Shown here piece by piece: positions 42,265-51,495 of a DNA stretch of 64,000 nt. This DNA comes from Lentzea albida. GTDB lineage: Bacteria; Actinomycetota; Actinomycetes; Mycobacteriales; Pseudonocardiaceae. The stretch covers positions 186,001 to 250,000 of the forward strand of contig NZ_FOFV01000009.1 of the NCBI RefSeq assembly GCF_900111005.1, read 5' to 3'. Below the pieces are notes generated by a model. That model was not told where the DNA came from. It saw nothing but the letters and a program-made list of their open reading frames with translations, and searched no databases. Position numbers and translations under genes: made by a program. Position 1 is the first letter of the stretch. Each line of letters starts with the position of its first letter.

Positions 42265-42972
42265 ATGGCACTCAACGAAGCAGGCTTCAGCATCATCGAC
42301 CTCCCGGCGGCGTCCACCGAGTTGCTGGCGAGCTACGACAACCTACCGGTCGACGAGTACATGGGTCATGGCACGAGGTTCAAGCGGTTCTGCCAGTACC
42401 GGCTGTCCCAGGACCGGGACTCCGGTTGTTCGTTCGAGCTGCTGCCACAACGCGACTACACGACCTTCGTCAAGTTCAACCCGGTGGCGGGCGGTATCCG
42501 GCGCCGGTACGAGCCTGTCGAGGTCGACTTCACCGACCTGCTCCGCGCGGGCGTACAGGGGTTTCCGCTCGACCTCTCCGAGGACTGGTCGATCAACCTG
42601 CACCAGAACCGGTCGCAGGCGACCAACGCCTCGACCGCGCCGCTCACCCCGGAGGGCGTGCACCACGACGGCCACGACTACGTGATGATCGGCGTGCTCC
42701 GGCGGGCCAACGTCGGGGGTGCGCTGACCAGGCTGTGGAAGCCGGGCGCCGACGAACCCTTCTGGAGCGGCACCATCGAGGAGGGGCAGGCGGTCCTGCT
42801 CGACGACCGGGCCATCCAGCACGACGTCACGGACGTCGAGTCGATCGACGGTCGCCCGGCCAACAGGGACATCTTCATCGCGGCGTTCTCCCGGTGGAGC
42901 AGGAAGTGGTACGGCGACGAGCACGACGCGAAGGCGCTCGCCGACGGCACGTCCGGTACCACAGAGGACTGA
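42265..42972 (+). CDS. 2-oxoglutarate/Fe(II)-dependent dioxygenase (isoleucine-dioxygenase-like family)
   Basis: A 235-residue protein of the 2OG-Fe dioxygenase family typified by L-isoleucine 4-hydroxylase. The facial triad is His133-x-Asp135 (PEGVHHDGHDY) and His186 (RAIQHDVTDV), and the 2OG-binding Arg is probably in NRDIFIAAFSRW. ATG 42265 is used; the purine-rich GAGGAGGAAGG lies 12-20 nt upstream, slightly far. It lies 5 nt before the DapF-like gene. Hydroxylation of a free amino acid is the usual chemistry of the family. Confidence 0.88.
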   Translation: MALNEAGFSIIDLPAASTELLASYDNLPVDEYMGHGTRFKRFCQYRLSQDRDSGCSFELLPQRDYTTFVKFNPVAGGIRRRYEPVEVDFTDLLRAGVQGFPLDLSEDWSINLHQNRSQATNASTAPLTPEGVHHDGHDYVMIGVLRRANVGGALTRLWKPGADEPFWSGTIEEGQAVLLDDRAIQHDVTDVESIDGRPANRDIFIAAFSRWSRKWYGDEHDAKALADGTSGTTED

Positions 42973-42977
42973 CCGCG

Positions 42978-43841
42978 ATGGTGGCGTTCGCCAAGTACCA
43001 CGCGATGGGCAACGACTACCTGCTCGTCGAGCCGCAGGACGGCGTGGCCGCAGGTCCGCTCGCCGCACGCGTTCTGTGCGATCGCCACTTCGGGGTCGGC
43101 GCTGACGGGGTGGTGTTCGGGCCGTTGGGACGACCGGGCGCGGCGGGCGCGGTCGAGGTGCGCATCCACAACGCCGACGGTTCGGCGTGCGAGCGGAGTG
43201 CGAACGGATTGCGCGCGTTCGCGCTCGAGCACGCACGCCTGCACGGGACGAGGCAGCTGGTCGTCGACACGGGGTTCCGCACGTCCACGATCTCCGTCGA
43301 CGACGTGGACGCCGGGATCGTGTCGATCGAGCTCGGCCGCCCGGACTTCTCCGCACAGTCGGTGCCCCTGCAGGGCTGCGCGGGCGAGGCCGTGGACGTG
43401 CCGATCGAGGTCGGCGGTATCCGGTGGCGGGTCACCGCGCTGAACAACGGCAACCCACACGCGGTGCTGGTGCTGTCCGCTGTGGATGATCAACTGGTCG
43501 ACTCGGTCGGTCCTCTGCTGTCCGCGCATCCACGGTTTCCCGGCAGGGTGAACGTCGAGTTCGCCGCGGTCGTCGGTCAGGACGTGCTGGGCGTGGTGGT
43601 GTGGGAACGGGGAGCGGGCCGCGTGCTGGCCTCCGGCAGTGGTGGCTGCGCGGCCGCCGCAGCCGCACGCCGCCTCGGTCTGGTCGGGGACCAGGTCGAA
43701 GTGGTCATGAGCGGCGGTGCCTTCACCACGCGGTTCGACCGCCGGGGCACCGTGCTCATGACCGGTGAGGTCGAGCACATCGCCACGGGCCGGCTGGCTG
43801 CCGGGATCGCCTCGCGGGTGAAAGAACCGCAACCGTCCTGA
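42978..43841 (+). CDS. Diaminopimelate-epimerase-fold protein with both catalytic Cys replaced by Ser
   Basis: A 287-residue two-lobed DapF homologue. FAKYHAMGNDYLLVE, RHFGVGADGVV, HNADGSACERSANG and NNGNPHAVL all match DapF. In DapF the two catalytic Cys lie in ExCGNG and ACGTG; here the equivalents are Ser74 (ERSANG) and Ser219 (ASGSGGC). Nearby Cys71 and Cys224 are not at the catalytic positions. Classical two-base thiol racemisation is therefore unlikely; a dehydratase, altered epimerase or binding role is possible. It lies among amino-acid-oxidising genes and not near lysine biosynthesis. Confidence 0.85.
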   Translation: MVAFAKYHAMGNDYLLVEPQDGVAAGPLAARVLCDRHFGVGADGVVFGPLGRPGAAGAVEVRIHNADGSACERSANGLRAFALEHARLHGTRQLVVDTGFRTSTISVDDVDAGIVSIELGRPDFSAQSVPLQGCAGEAVDVPIEVGGIRWRVTALNNGNPHAVLVLSAVDDQLVDSVGPLLSAHPRFPGRVNVEFAAVVGQDVLGVVVWERGAGRVLASGSGGCAAAAAARRLGLVGDQVEVVMSGGAFTTRFDRRGTVLMTGEVEHIATGRLAAGIASRVKEPQPS

Positions 43842-43850
43842 GGGAGTGTC

Positions 43851-45971
43851 GTGCCTCGCCAGAACCTGCTCACCATCACCGGCACCACGAGCGAGGTCGC
43901 CGGAGCGTGCCCGCTCGACTGTCCCGACTGCTGCAGCTGGCTGGTCACCGTGGAGAACGGGCTGGCGACCGGGCTGCGCGGCAACCCGGAACACCCGATC
44001 ACCAGGGGCACCCTGTGCGTCAAGGTGAACCGCTACCTGGAGCAGGCCTCGCACCGGGACCGGATCCTGCACCCGATGCGCCGGGTGGGGGCGAAGGGCG
44101 AGGGCCGGTTCGCGCGGATCGGGTGGGACGAGGCGCTGGACGAGATGGCCGACAGGCTCTCCCGCATCGCCGACGAGCACGGCGGTGAGGCGCTGTGGCC
44201 CTACCAGGGAACCGGTGCGCTCGGGTACCTCCAGGGAGTGCAGGGGCGAGCGGGCACCAGGTTGTGGAACGTGCTCGGCGCATCCCACCACGACATGACG
44301 ATCTGCTCCATCGCGGGCCTGACCGGGTTGACGTACGCGCTGGGCACCAGCAGGGGCATGGACCCGGAGGACTTCGCGCTCTCCAAGCTCACCCTGCTGT
44401 GGGGCACGAACACGTTGACGTCGGGGCACCACCTCTGGAGGTTCATCGAGGCGGGGCGCAAGAACGGTGGTCACGTCGTCGCCATCGACCCGATGCGCAC
44501 GCGGACCGCGGCAGCCGCGGACGAACACCTGGCACCGATGCCCGGGACCGACGGCGCGCTCGCACTCGGCCTGATGCACGTCATCGTCGCGACTGGCCGG
44601 GAGGACGACGACTTCCTGTCGCGGTACTGCTTCGGCTGGGAGGACTTCCGCGAGCGCGTGCTGGCCTTCACGCCCGAACGCGCCGCGTCCATCACCGGTG
44701 TCCTCGCCGAGCAGATCAGGGATCTCGGTGAGCGGATCGCGTGCACCAAGCCCACCGCGATCCGCACCTCACAGGGTATCCAACGGCACGCGGGTGCGGG
44801 CGCGACACTGCGAACGCTGGCCTGCATCCCGGCCGTCACGGGCGACTGGCATCGGCCCGGCGGTGGGCTGATGTTCTCCACCGACACCTACTTCGGCGGG
44901 AACCGCGAGGCGCTGTTCCGCGACGACCTACGCCCGAAAGCGGTGCGGACGCTGTCGATGACGCGTCTCGCCGAGGGGCTGCTCGAAGCGAGCGACCCAC
45001 CGGTGATGGGGCTGGTCGTGTACGGCGCCAACCCGGTGGTCAGCACCAGCGACCAGAACCGGGTGCGCGCGGGGCTGTCCAGGGAAGACCTGTACACCGT
45101 GGTGATCGACCACTTCCCGACCGACACCGTCGACTACGCCGACCTGGTCTTGCCCGCAACGATGCAGCACGAACACACGGATCTGATGGACGCGTACGGC
45201 CACCTGTACCTCGCGTGGAACGAACGTGCCGTCGAGCCTCCGGGCGAATGCAGATCGACTACGGACACCTTCCGCGACCTGGCGAAGCGGATGGGGTTGC
45301 GCGAGCCCAGCCTCTACGACTCCGACGAGCGGCTCGCCGAGCAGCTCCTCGACTCCGACCACCCCTCGCTGCACGGGATCACGCTCGACGGTCTGCGGGC
45401 CAGCGGGTGGGCCCGGCTCAACTACCCCAGCCCGCTCGCGCCGTTCGAGCACGGGTTCCCCACCCCGTCGGGGAAGTTCGAGTTCGTCTCGGCCTCGGCG
45501 GCCGCCGACGGCCTCGACCCGATGCCGGGCTACACCCCGCCGCTGGAGGTCGTGGACGACGAGATGGCCGAACGCCACCCGTTCGTGCTCATAGCGGGGG
45601 CATCGCACTTCGCCATCAACACGATCTTCGGCAACAACGACGAGCTGCGGCGCAGAGCGGGCTCGCCGACCGTGGTCGTGCACCCCGACGACGCCCTCGC
45701 ACACGGGCTCGCCACCGGCACCCACGTGAGGGTGTTCAACGGACGCGGTGAGTTCACCGCGGACGTGCTGGTCGACGCACGGGTCCGCCGCGGTGTCCTC
45801 AGCACGACCAAAGGCCATTGGCTCAAGCTCACCGGCGGCGCGACGGTCAACGCCACGGTGGACGAGCGGGATGCGGACATGGGCGGTGGAGCGGTGTTCC
45901 ACGACAACCGGGTCTCGGTCGAAGCCGTCGAGATCCCGGCAGCGCAGATTCGAGGAGGAGCGTCGACATGA
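43851..45971 (+). CDS. Molybdopterin oxidoreductase (DMSO-reductase superfamily)
   Basis: A 706-residue bis-MGD enzyme. The N-terminal [4Fe-4S] ligands are Cys20, Cys24, Cys28 and Cys56 (CPLDCPDCCS ... TLCVK). The core has the catalytic-loop candidate MTICSIAGLTG, LLWGTNTLTSGHH, AIDPMRTRTA, and a C-terminal MGD-binding domain (LIAGASHFAINTIF, VHPDDALAHGLATG). There is no Tat signal, so it is cytoplasmic. No membrane or electron-transfer partner subunit is adjacent. The GTG start has GAGGGAG upstream. It is coupled to the next decarboxylase by ATGA. Such enzymes are rare inside biosynthetic operons; an oxygen-atom transfer or hydroxylation on the pathway intermediate is possible. Confidence 0.85.
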   Translation: MPRQNLLTITGTTSEVAGACPLDCPDCCSWLVTVENGLATGLRGNPEHPITRGTLCVKVNRYLEQASHRDRILHPMRRVGAKGEGRFARIGWDEALDEMADRLSRIADEHGGEALWPYQGTGALGYLQGVQGRAGTRLWNVLGASHHDMTICSIAGLTGLTYALGTSRGMDPEDFALSKLTLLWGTNTLTSGHHLWRFIEAGRKNGGHVVAIDPMRTRTAAAADEHLAPMPGTDGALALGLMHVIVATGREDDDFLSRYCFGWEDFRERVLAFTPERAASITGVLAEQIRDLGERIACTKPTAIRTSQGIQRHAGAGATLRTLACIPAVTGDWHRPGGGLMFSTDTYFGGNREALFRDDLRPKAVRTLSMTRLAEGLLEASDPPVMGLVVYGANPVVSTSDQNRVRAGLSREDLYTVVIDHFPTDTVDYADLVLPATMQHEHTDLMDAYGHLYLAWNERAVEPPGECRSTTDTFRDLAKRMGLREPSLYDSDERLAEQLLDSDHPSLHGITLDGLRASGWARLNYPSPLAPFEHGFPTPSGKFEFVSASAAADGLDPMPGYTPPLEVVDDEMAERHPFVLIAGASHFAINTIFGNNDELRRRAGSPTVVVHPDDALAHGLATGTHVRVFNGRGEFTADVLVDARVRRGVLSTTKGHWLKLTGGATVNATVDERDADMGGGAVFHDNRVSVEAVEIPAAQIRGGAST

Positions 45972-47422
45972 GCGCACACGGTGTCCAGCTGGCGAGCGGA
46001 CCGCAGGGCGCCGAGCAGTTGAGCGCTCTGCTCGGGGTGGCCCTGCGCGGCATGGAGGCCGGCATCCGCGAACGCGGCGGCCCGCTGCCCGCGGGAGGGC
46101 CCGCTGTCGTCTCGGCCGCTCTCGCGGCAGCCGGCGGGGGAACGGGCCGGCTGCCCCGTGAGGGCATCGGCGAGGAACGCGCGCTGGAGGAGATGAGCAG
46201 GCTCCTCGGCCTCGGCTCGGCGGATCCCGCCCACCCGCACTGCGCGGCCCACCTGGTCTGCTCGTCGCTGGCGGTGTCCGTCGCCGCGGACGTCGTGGCG
46301 AGCGCGCTCAACCCGTCCATGGACGTGTGGGAGCTGGCGCCGATGGCCAGTGAGATCGAGCGGGACTTCACCACGGGCATCGCCGGCCTCTGCTACCCGG
46401 CCGAGCTCTCCCCCGACGCCGTGGTCACCTCCGGGGGGACCGAGTCGAACCTCCTTGCGCTCCTCCTCGCGCGCACTCTGCTCGGTGCCGACCTCCAGGT
46501 GGTGTGCGGCGCGAACGCCCACCACAGCGTGACGAGGGCGGCCTGGCTCCTCGGTCTGCCCACCCCGGTCGTCGTCGCCTGTGAAGACGACCGGATGGTT
46601 CCGGCGGCCCTGGAAGCCGCTCTGGAGCGGCTCGGTTCGTCCACCCTCGTCGTCGCCACCGCGGGCACCACCAACACCGGCCGGATCGACCCGCTGGCCG
46701 AGATCGCCGGGGCGTGCCGCCGGTTCGGGGCCCGCCTGCACGTGGACGCGGCCTACGGCGGACTCGCGCTGTGCAGCGAGGAGTGGAGCGGGCACGTGCG
46801 AGGCGTTGAGCTGGCAGACTCGGTGACGCTGGACATGCACAAGTTCGGCTGGCAGTCCATCGCGGCCGGTCTCCTCGCGACGCGCAACGCGGCGGACCTC
46901 GGTGCGCTGACCATCAGCGCGGACTACATCAACGCGTCCGACGACGTCGACGCCGGCCTGCCGGACCTGCTCGGCAGGTCGATCTGGACCTCGCGGCGCG
47001 CGGACGCGTTCCGGATGGCGGTCACGCTGATGGCGTTGGGCACCGACGGGGTCGGTCGCCTGGTCGACCACTGCTGCGCGACCGCGCTGGAGGTCGCGGC
47101 GGAGATCGACCGCCGGCCCGACTTGCGGCTGTGGCAGAGCCCCTCCCTGTCCACCGTGCTCTTCCGGCCGACCGTCCTCGACGAGCTGCCGATCACCGCG
47201 GGGGACGCGCTCGTCGGCCGCATCCGGCGCGAACTGCTGGCCAGGGGGACCGCGATCGTGGGGCGAGCCGCACTGCCGGACGCAGTGGACGGTCACCGGA
47301 AGCTGTGGCTCAAGCTCACCCTCCTGCACCCGAACGCCTCGGGCGCCGACTACCGCTCCCTGCTCGACCAGGTCGTCGCCGTTGCGGCGGAAGAACAGGC
47401 AGGACTGGTGGAATCCCGGTGA
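45968..47422 (+). CDS. PLP-dependent group II decarboxylase (diaminobutyrate/aspartate-decarboxylase-like)
   Basis: A 484-residue fold-type I enzyme. The PLP Lys is Lys292 in LDMHKFGWQ, the cofactor-binding Asp is in LHVDAAYGGLAL, VVTSGGTESNLLALLLART precedes them, and ANAHHSVTRAAWLLGL supplies the ring-stacking His. NPSMDVWELAPMASEIE is typical of 2,4-diaminobutyrate and related decarboxylases. The ATG at 45968 overlaps the molybdoenzyme stop. This is the second decarboxylase of the plus-strand biosynthetic region and clearly different from the one at 38153. Confidence 0.88.
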   Translation: MSAHGVQLASGPQGAEQLSALLGVALRGMEAGIRERGGPLPAGGPAVVSAALAAAGGGTGRLPREGIGEERALEEMSRLLGLGSADPAHPHCAAHLVCSSLAVSVAADVVASALNPSMDVWELAPMASEIERDFTTGIAGLCYPAELSPDAVVTSGGTESNLLALLLARTLLGADLQVVCGANAHHSVTRAAWLLGLPTPVVVACEDDRMVPAALEAALERLGSSTLVVATAGTTNTGRIDPLAEIAGACRRFGARLHVDAAYGGLALCSEEWSGHVRGVELADSVTLDMHKFGWQSIAAGLLATRNAADLGALTISADYINASDDVDAGLPDLLGRSIWTSRRADAFRMAVTLMALGTDGVGRLVDHCCATALEVAAEIDRRPDLRLWQSPSLSTVLFRPTVLDELPITAGDALVGRIRRELLARGTAIVGRAALPDAVDGHRKLWLKLTLLHPNASGADYRSLLDQVVAVAAEEQAGLVESR

Positions 47423-47573
47423 TCCGGCTGGGGCGGTGCACACCGGCGGGCGGACATCCGAGCGCAGTCGAGCAGGAGGTCGCGGACGGGTCAGCGGGCC
47501 GAACGTGCCCGCTGTGAAGATGCGTCGCGCGGCGATCCCATCAGCCGCCCGGCTTTGACCTAGGAGTTCTGCC

Positions 47574-48161
47574 ATGCAGATCGTGCTCGCGACAGAGTCG
47601 GACGCTCCAGCGCTCGGCGAACTCATCACGGAGTCGTTCCGCGACCTCGACCTCACCAGCTGGCTGGTGGACGACCTGGAGGACTGGCGCAAGATCGGTC
47701 CTCACTACCTCGAACGCGAGGTTCGGGACGCCATCGCCTGCGGTGTGGTCTACACCCTCCCGGACCTGTCCGCCGCCCTGGTCGCGTTCGACCACGCGGT
47801 CGAACCCGAGCCGACACCGGAACGGGAGAGCTGGCTCAGGGACCTCACCGGTCCGTACTTCGAACGGTTCGCCCGGTTCGAGGCGGCCTTTCTCTCCGCG
47901 CATCCGCACCAGTCCCACTACTACGGCGCATATCTCGCCGTGCGCCCGACCGAGCAGAACAACGGTGCGGCCACCCTGCTGCTGAACCACCACCACCAGG
48001 TCCTGGACGAGCTGGGCCGCGATGCCTACGGCGAAGCCTCGAGCAGGCGGCTGGTGGACTTCTTCGGTTCCCGCGACTACACGCCGCTCGGCCCACCCGT
48101 CGTTCTCGACGGCCACGAACTCCTGCAACCGATGTGGCGCACAGCTCGTCGGCCGGGCTGA
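47574..48161 (+). CDS. GNAT-family N-acetyltransferase
   Basis: A 195-residue GNAT. The N-terminal IVLATESDAPALGELITESF is a typical GNAT beginning, and the acetyl-CoA loop is in YLAVRPTEQNNGAATLLLNHHH (QNNGAA in place of QxxGxG/A). It is preceded by AGGAGT and separated from the decarboxylase by 151 nt. It could acetylate the amine produced by the upstream decarboxylase, as pathway step or self-protection. Confidence 0.75.
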   Translation: MQIVLATESDAPALGELITESFRDLDLTSWLVDDLEDWRKIGPHYLEREVRDAIACGVVYTLPDLSAALVAFDHAVEPEPTPERESWLRDLTGPYFERFARFEAAFLSAHPHQSHYYGAYLAVRPTEQNNGAATLLLNHHHQVLDELGRDAYGEASSRRLVDFFGSRDYTPLGPPVVLDGHELLQPMWRTARRPG

Positions 48162-48201
48162 CCGGCTTCGGCGCCGGAACCGGCTCGCCCGGTCCGGCGC
48201 C

Positions 48202-48980
48202 TCACTTCCGGGCGGGGCCGACCAGGAGCAGCGACCCGCTCGGTTCGCTGAGATCCGCTACCTGATCGTGCCCGCTCGCCTCTTCCGGATGCCAGTCGGA
48301 TGCCCAGGTGGCCCCGGGTTCCAGGAGGGTGAAGTCTCCGAAAGAGCGGTGATCCCCTTGCGGACGCGGAAGATGGCTGCGCTGACGGAGTTCGCGTACA
48401 TGCTCTTCGGTTCGCCGAGCATCGCGGCGCTCTGCCGGGAGATCTCCGTGTCGGTGACATGGGACAGGGAGAGGTACGACCCCGGCACGAGCAGGTCGCG
48501 GTAGGTGGCGTCGAGGCACGGGCCGAGGTCCTCGGTGCTGTCGCTGCGCAGCACCACCATGAGGAGCACCGCCGCCGGTCCCTGCAGTCCGATCACGCCG
48601 GTGTCCGCGATTCACGACCAGACCCGTTCCGTGTCGCGCATGTCCGCGTGGACAGCCGCATGTCGGCCTGGCTCGCCGTTGCCTTCGAGCAGCGGGTTCG
48701 CGTGATCGACGATCACCGGCTCGTGCCGGACCCGATGTCGGTGAACTGGCGGATGCCCAACCGGACGGGGTAACGCACCACCCCTGCGCTGGAACATCCG
48801 GTTGGCGCAGACAACCGACCTGACCACCGGGTGGTCGCGAAGGACGCGCTCGGCGAACTGCCCGCCGGCCTCCCGGTTGTTGGTTCCGCCGAGGTGGTGG
48901 TCGTAGATCCGGGCGACGCTCGATCGGGTCAGATCGGCGCCCGGCAGTGGGAAGGACTCGTCGTTCGGGTGGGACGTGAC
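48202..48980 (-). pseudogene. SAM-dependent methyltransferase (PF04672-like), frameshifted and deleted
   Basis: The start region SSVARIYDHHLGGTNNREAG followed by VVRSVVCANRMFQRRG is diagnostic of this actinobacterial methyltransferase family. The next segment (LGIRQFTDIGSG) is in another frame. The C-terminal part appears as SLSHVTDTEISRQSAAML and, after a further shift near 48345, FGDFTLLEPG and WASDWHPEEA. Roughly a third of the usual length, including part of the SAM-binding region, is missing. It converges on the GNAT gene. Confidence 0.75.
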
Positions 48981-49074
48981 GACTCCTCGGCGGCCTGCGC
49001 CCCCGGGGAAGCCGGGGTGCGCAGGCAGATCATCGGACACAGCGTGCACGCGGTGAGGCGACTTCCGACGAGCG

Positions 49075-50484
49075 TCAGGGCGCGACCCCGGCGACCACGG
49101 TGTCGAGATCGGCGGATCCCCCGCGCCCCAGGGTCTTCCCCGCGTCGATCGTCAAGGCGATCTCCGAGCTCGACGGCACCACGTCGCGGCGTCGCCGAGA
49201 GCGCGAGCCACCGCGGTCGGCGCGGAGTGCGGTGACCGCGGTGGCGATGTCGTCCGCGAGCCGGCGGGCGAGGACGTCGGAGAGGTCGTTGCGGCAGACG
49301 ATCCTCGCGACGGTGACGTCGGCCTGGTCGGACGGGAGTGCGTAGGTGGGCATGAGCCAGCCGCGCCGGCGGAGGCGGTCGGCGAGGTCGGTGACGCTGA
49401 AGCCGGCGTGGTCGTGGGTCGTGAACGCGACCACGGGCAGATGGTCCGCGGAGGAGATCACCCGCAACTCGGGGACCTGGCAGAGCTGGGCGGCCAGTGA
49501 CTGGGCGAGGTCGCGGCAGCGTTGCACGACAGCGCGGTAACCTTCCGCACCCAAGCGGAGGAACTGGTAGTACTGCGCGATGACCGGCGCGACAGGCCGG
49601 GTGAACGACAGGGTCTGGGTCGACATGCGGCCACCGGTGTAGTCGGTCGAGAACCCGAGCTCAGCGGGCACCACGCCGGGGTCGCGCCACACGATCCACC
49701 CCAGCCCCGGAGCGACCATGCCGTACTTGTGCCCGGACGTGTTGATCGAGCTCACCCTGGGCAGCCGGAAGTCCCAGACCAGCGCGGGGTCCAGGAACGG
49801 TGCCACCATCCCGCCGGAGGCCGCATCGACGTGCACCGGCACGTCCACGCCGTCGCGGGCGCACCGCCGGTCCAGCGCGGCGCACACCTGCTGCACCGGT
49901 TCGTAGAAGCCGTCGTAGGTGGTGCCCAGCACGGTCACCACGCCGATGGTGTTGCTGTCGCACGCCTCGGCCGCAGTGTGCGGGTCGATGCCGGAGCCCC
50001 CTTCGGCCACCGGGATCTGCCTCGCTTCGACGTCCCAGTAGGCGCAGAACTTGGCCCAGCAGACGTGCACGGCGGTGCTCATGACCAGGTTGGGCCGCTC
50101 GCGTGAGCCGCTGGTGCGGGAGCGCCACAGCATCAGCATCGCCAGCCCGGCGAGCATGCAGGCCTCGCTGGAGCCGCCGGTCGACGTGCCGACCGCGCTG
50201 TCCGGATCTGGAGCGTGCCACAGATCGGCGAGCGCGGCGACGCACCGCTGCGCCAAGTCGGCCGTGTGCAACGGCTGCACACCGTCAACGGTGTTGTGGT
50301 AGAGGAACTCGGCCATCAGCCGTTCGGCTTCCGGTTCCATCCCGGTGGTGATGAACGTCGCCAGGTTCAGCTGTGGCCGCACGTCCGGGCGCAGCTCGTC
50401 CTGCACCGCCTGGTATGCCGCGCCCGCCGTCATCGGCTCCTGCGGCAGTCGCCAGCCCGTGGGATTTCCTCGCAGCTCAAACAT
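49075..50484 (-). CDS. Glutamate-decarboxylase-like PLP enzyme
   Basis: A 469-residue GadB-type decarboxylase. Lys253 in SGHKYGMV binds PLP, PVHVDAASGGMVAPF contains the cofactor-pairing Asp, and GTSTGGSSEACMLAGLAM is typical. TTGMEPEAERLMAE and FLYHNTVDG match glutamate decarboxylases, but the extreme N- and C-termini are short. ATG 50484 is chosen, because family members begin just before it. It ends the minus-strand sugar-enzyme operon, 30 nt after the aldo/keto reductase. A role on an amino acid joined to the sugar-derived product is possible; simple glutamate use is not excluded. Confidence 0.82.
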   Translation of the reverse strand: MFELRGNPTGWRLPQEPMTAGAAYQAVQDELRPDVRPQLNLATFITTGMEPEAERLMAEFLYHNTVDGVQPLHTADLAQRCVAALADLWHAPDPDSAVGTSTGGSSEACMLAGLAMLMLWRSRTSGSRERPNLVMSTAVHVCWAKFCAYWDVEARQIPVAEGGSGIDPHTAAEACDSNTIGVVTVLGTTYDGFYEPVQQVCAALDRRCARDGVDVPVHVDAASGGMVAPFLDPALVWDFRLPRVSSINTSGHKYGMVAPGLGWIVWRDPGVVPAELGFSTDYTGGRMSTQTLSFTRPVAPVIAQYYQFLRLGAEGYRAVVQRCRDLAQSLAAQLCQVPELRVISSADHLPVVAFTTHDHAGFSVTDLADRLRRRGWLMPTYALPSDQADVTVARIVCRNDLSDVLARRLADDIATAVTALRADRGGSRSRRRRDVVPSSSEIALTIDAGKTLGRGGSADLDTVVAGVAP

Positions 50485-50514
50485 CACACACCCCAAACGA
50501 AGATCGAAGGAACA

Positions 50515-51495
50515 TCAGTCGGCCGCCTTCTCGAAGCCCTTCGGCAGCGGCACGGGAACGGTCGAGGAGAGCAGGTTCTCCGCACGCAGGTCGGACCAGA
50601 CGCCGGCGGGCACCTCGCCGGCGGCCATCGCGACGTTCTCGGTGACCTCCGCCGCCGACCGGGCACCGACGACGACCGCCCGCACCGCCGGATGCCCGAA
50701 CGGGAAGTGCAGCGCCGCCCGCGGAAGCGGGACGCCGTGCCGCCGGCAGATCCCGGCGATCCTGCGGGCCCGCGCGACCAGCGCGGCCGGTGCCGTCGTG
50801 TAGTCGTGCGTGGCGTCGGCCGGGACCTCGTGGCGGGCCAGCAGCCCGGAGTTGAAGACGCCGGCTGCCACGACGGAGACGCCCCGTTCCGCGCACAGCG
50901 ACAGGAAGTCCGCGGTCGCGGCGTGTTCGAGCACCGTGTACCGGCCGGCCAGCATGACATGGTCCAGGGGATGCGCCAGCACGAACCGCTCCGCCACCTC
51001 CCACCGGTTCACGCCGACGCCGATCCCGCGGACCACGCCCTGGGCCTTCAGCTCCGCCAAGGCCGGCAACGCCTCGCGCAGGACCTGCTCGCTGTGGTCG
51101 TCCGGGTCGTGGACGTAGACGAGGTCGACCCGGTCCAGGCCGAGCCGGGCCAGGGAAGCCTCCAGCGACCGGCGCACCCCGTCCGCGCTGAAGTCCCACA
51201 CCCGCCGGTGGGTCGCGGGCACGGCGAAGCCCTCGGCCAGGTCGTCGCCGCCGGTGGCGCAGGGCTCCAGCAGCCTGCCGACCTTGGTCGAGATGACGAA
51301 CTCCGAACGAGGCCGCTCCGCGAGAGCTGCACCGAGCCGCCGCTCCGACAGGCCGAGGCCGTAGTGCGGAGCGGTGTCGAAGTACCGGACGCCGGCAAGC
51401 CACGCGGCGTCGACGGTGGCACGAGCGTCCACTTCGGACACGGGACGGTACAGGTTCCCCAGTGCGGACCCGCCGAGGCCGAGGCCGATGATCAC
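50515..51495 (-). CDS. Aldo/keto reductase, aldose 1-dehydrogenase type
   Basis: A 326-residue AKR of the group containing L-galactose, L-fucose and D-threo-aldose dehydrogenases. The catalytic set is Asp40 and Tyr45 (YFDTAPHYGLGLSE), Lys71 (ISTKVG) and the His of LVYVHDPDDH. HYGLGLSERRLGAAL and the distal VVVGARSAAEV are typical. It would oxidise a free aldose to its lactone with NAD(P). The GTG start overlaps the mutarotase stop (GTGA), and mutarotase plus aldose dehydrogenase is a sensible functional pair. It lies in an operon with a lactone oxidase and an NDP-sugar epimerase. Confidence 0.85.
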   Translation of the reverse strand: MIIGLGLGGSALGNLYRPVSEVDARATVDAAWLAGVRYFDTAPHYGLGLSERRLGAALAERPRSEFVISTKVGRLLEPCATGGDDLAEGFAVPATHRRVWDFSADGVRRSLEASLARLGLDRVDLVYVHDPDDHSEQVLREALPALAELKAQGVVRGIGVGVNRWEVAERFVLAHPLDHVMLAGRYTVLEHAATADFLSLCAERGVSVVAAGVFNSGLLARHEVPADATHDYTTAPAALVARARRIAGICRRHGVPLPRAALHFPFGHPAVRAVVVGARSAAEVTENVAMAAGEVPAGVWSDLRAENLLSSTVPVPLPKGFEKAAD

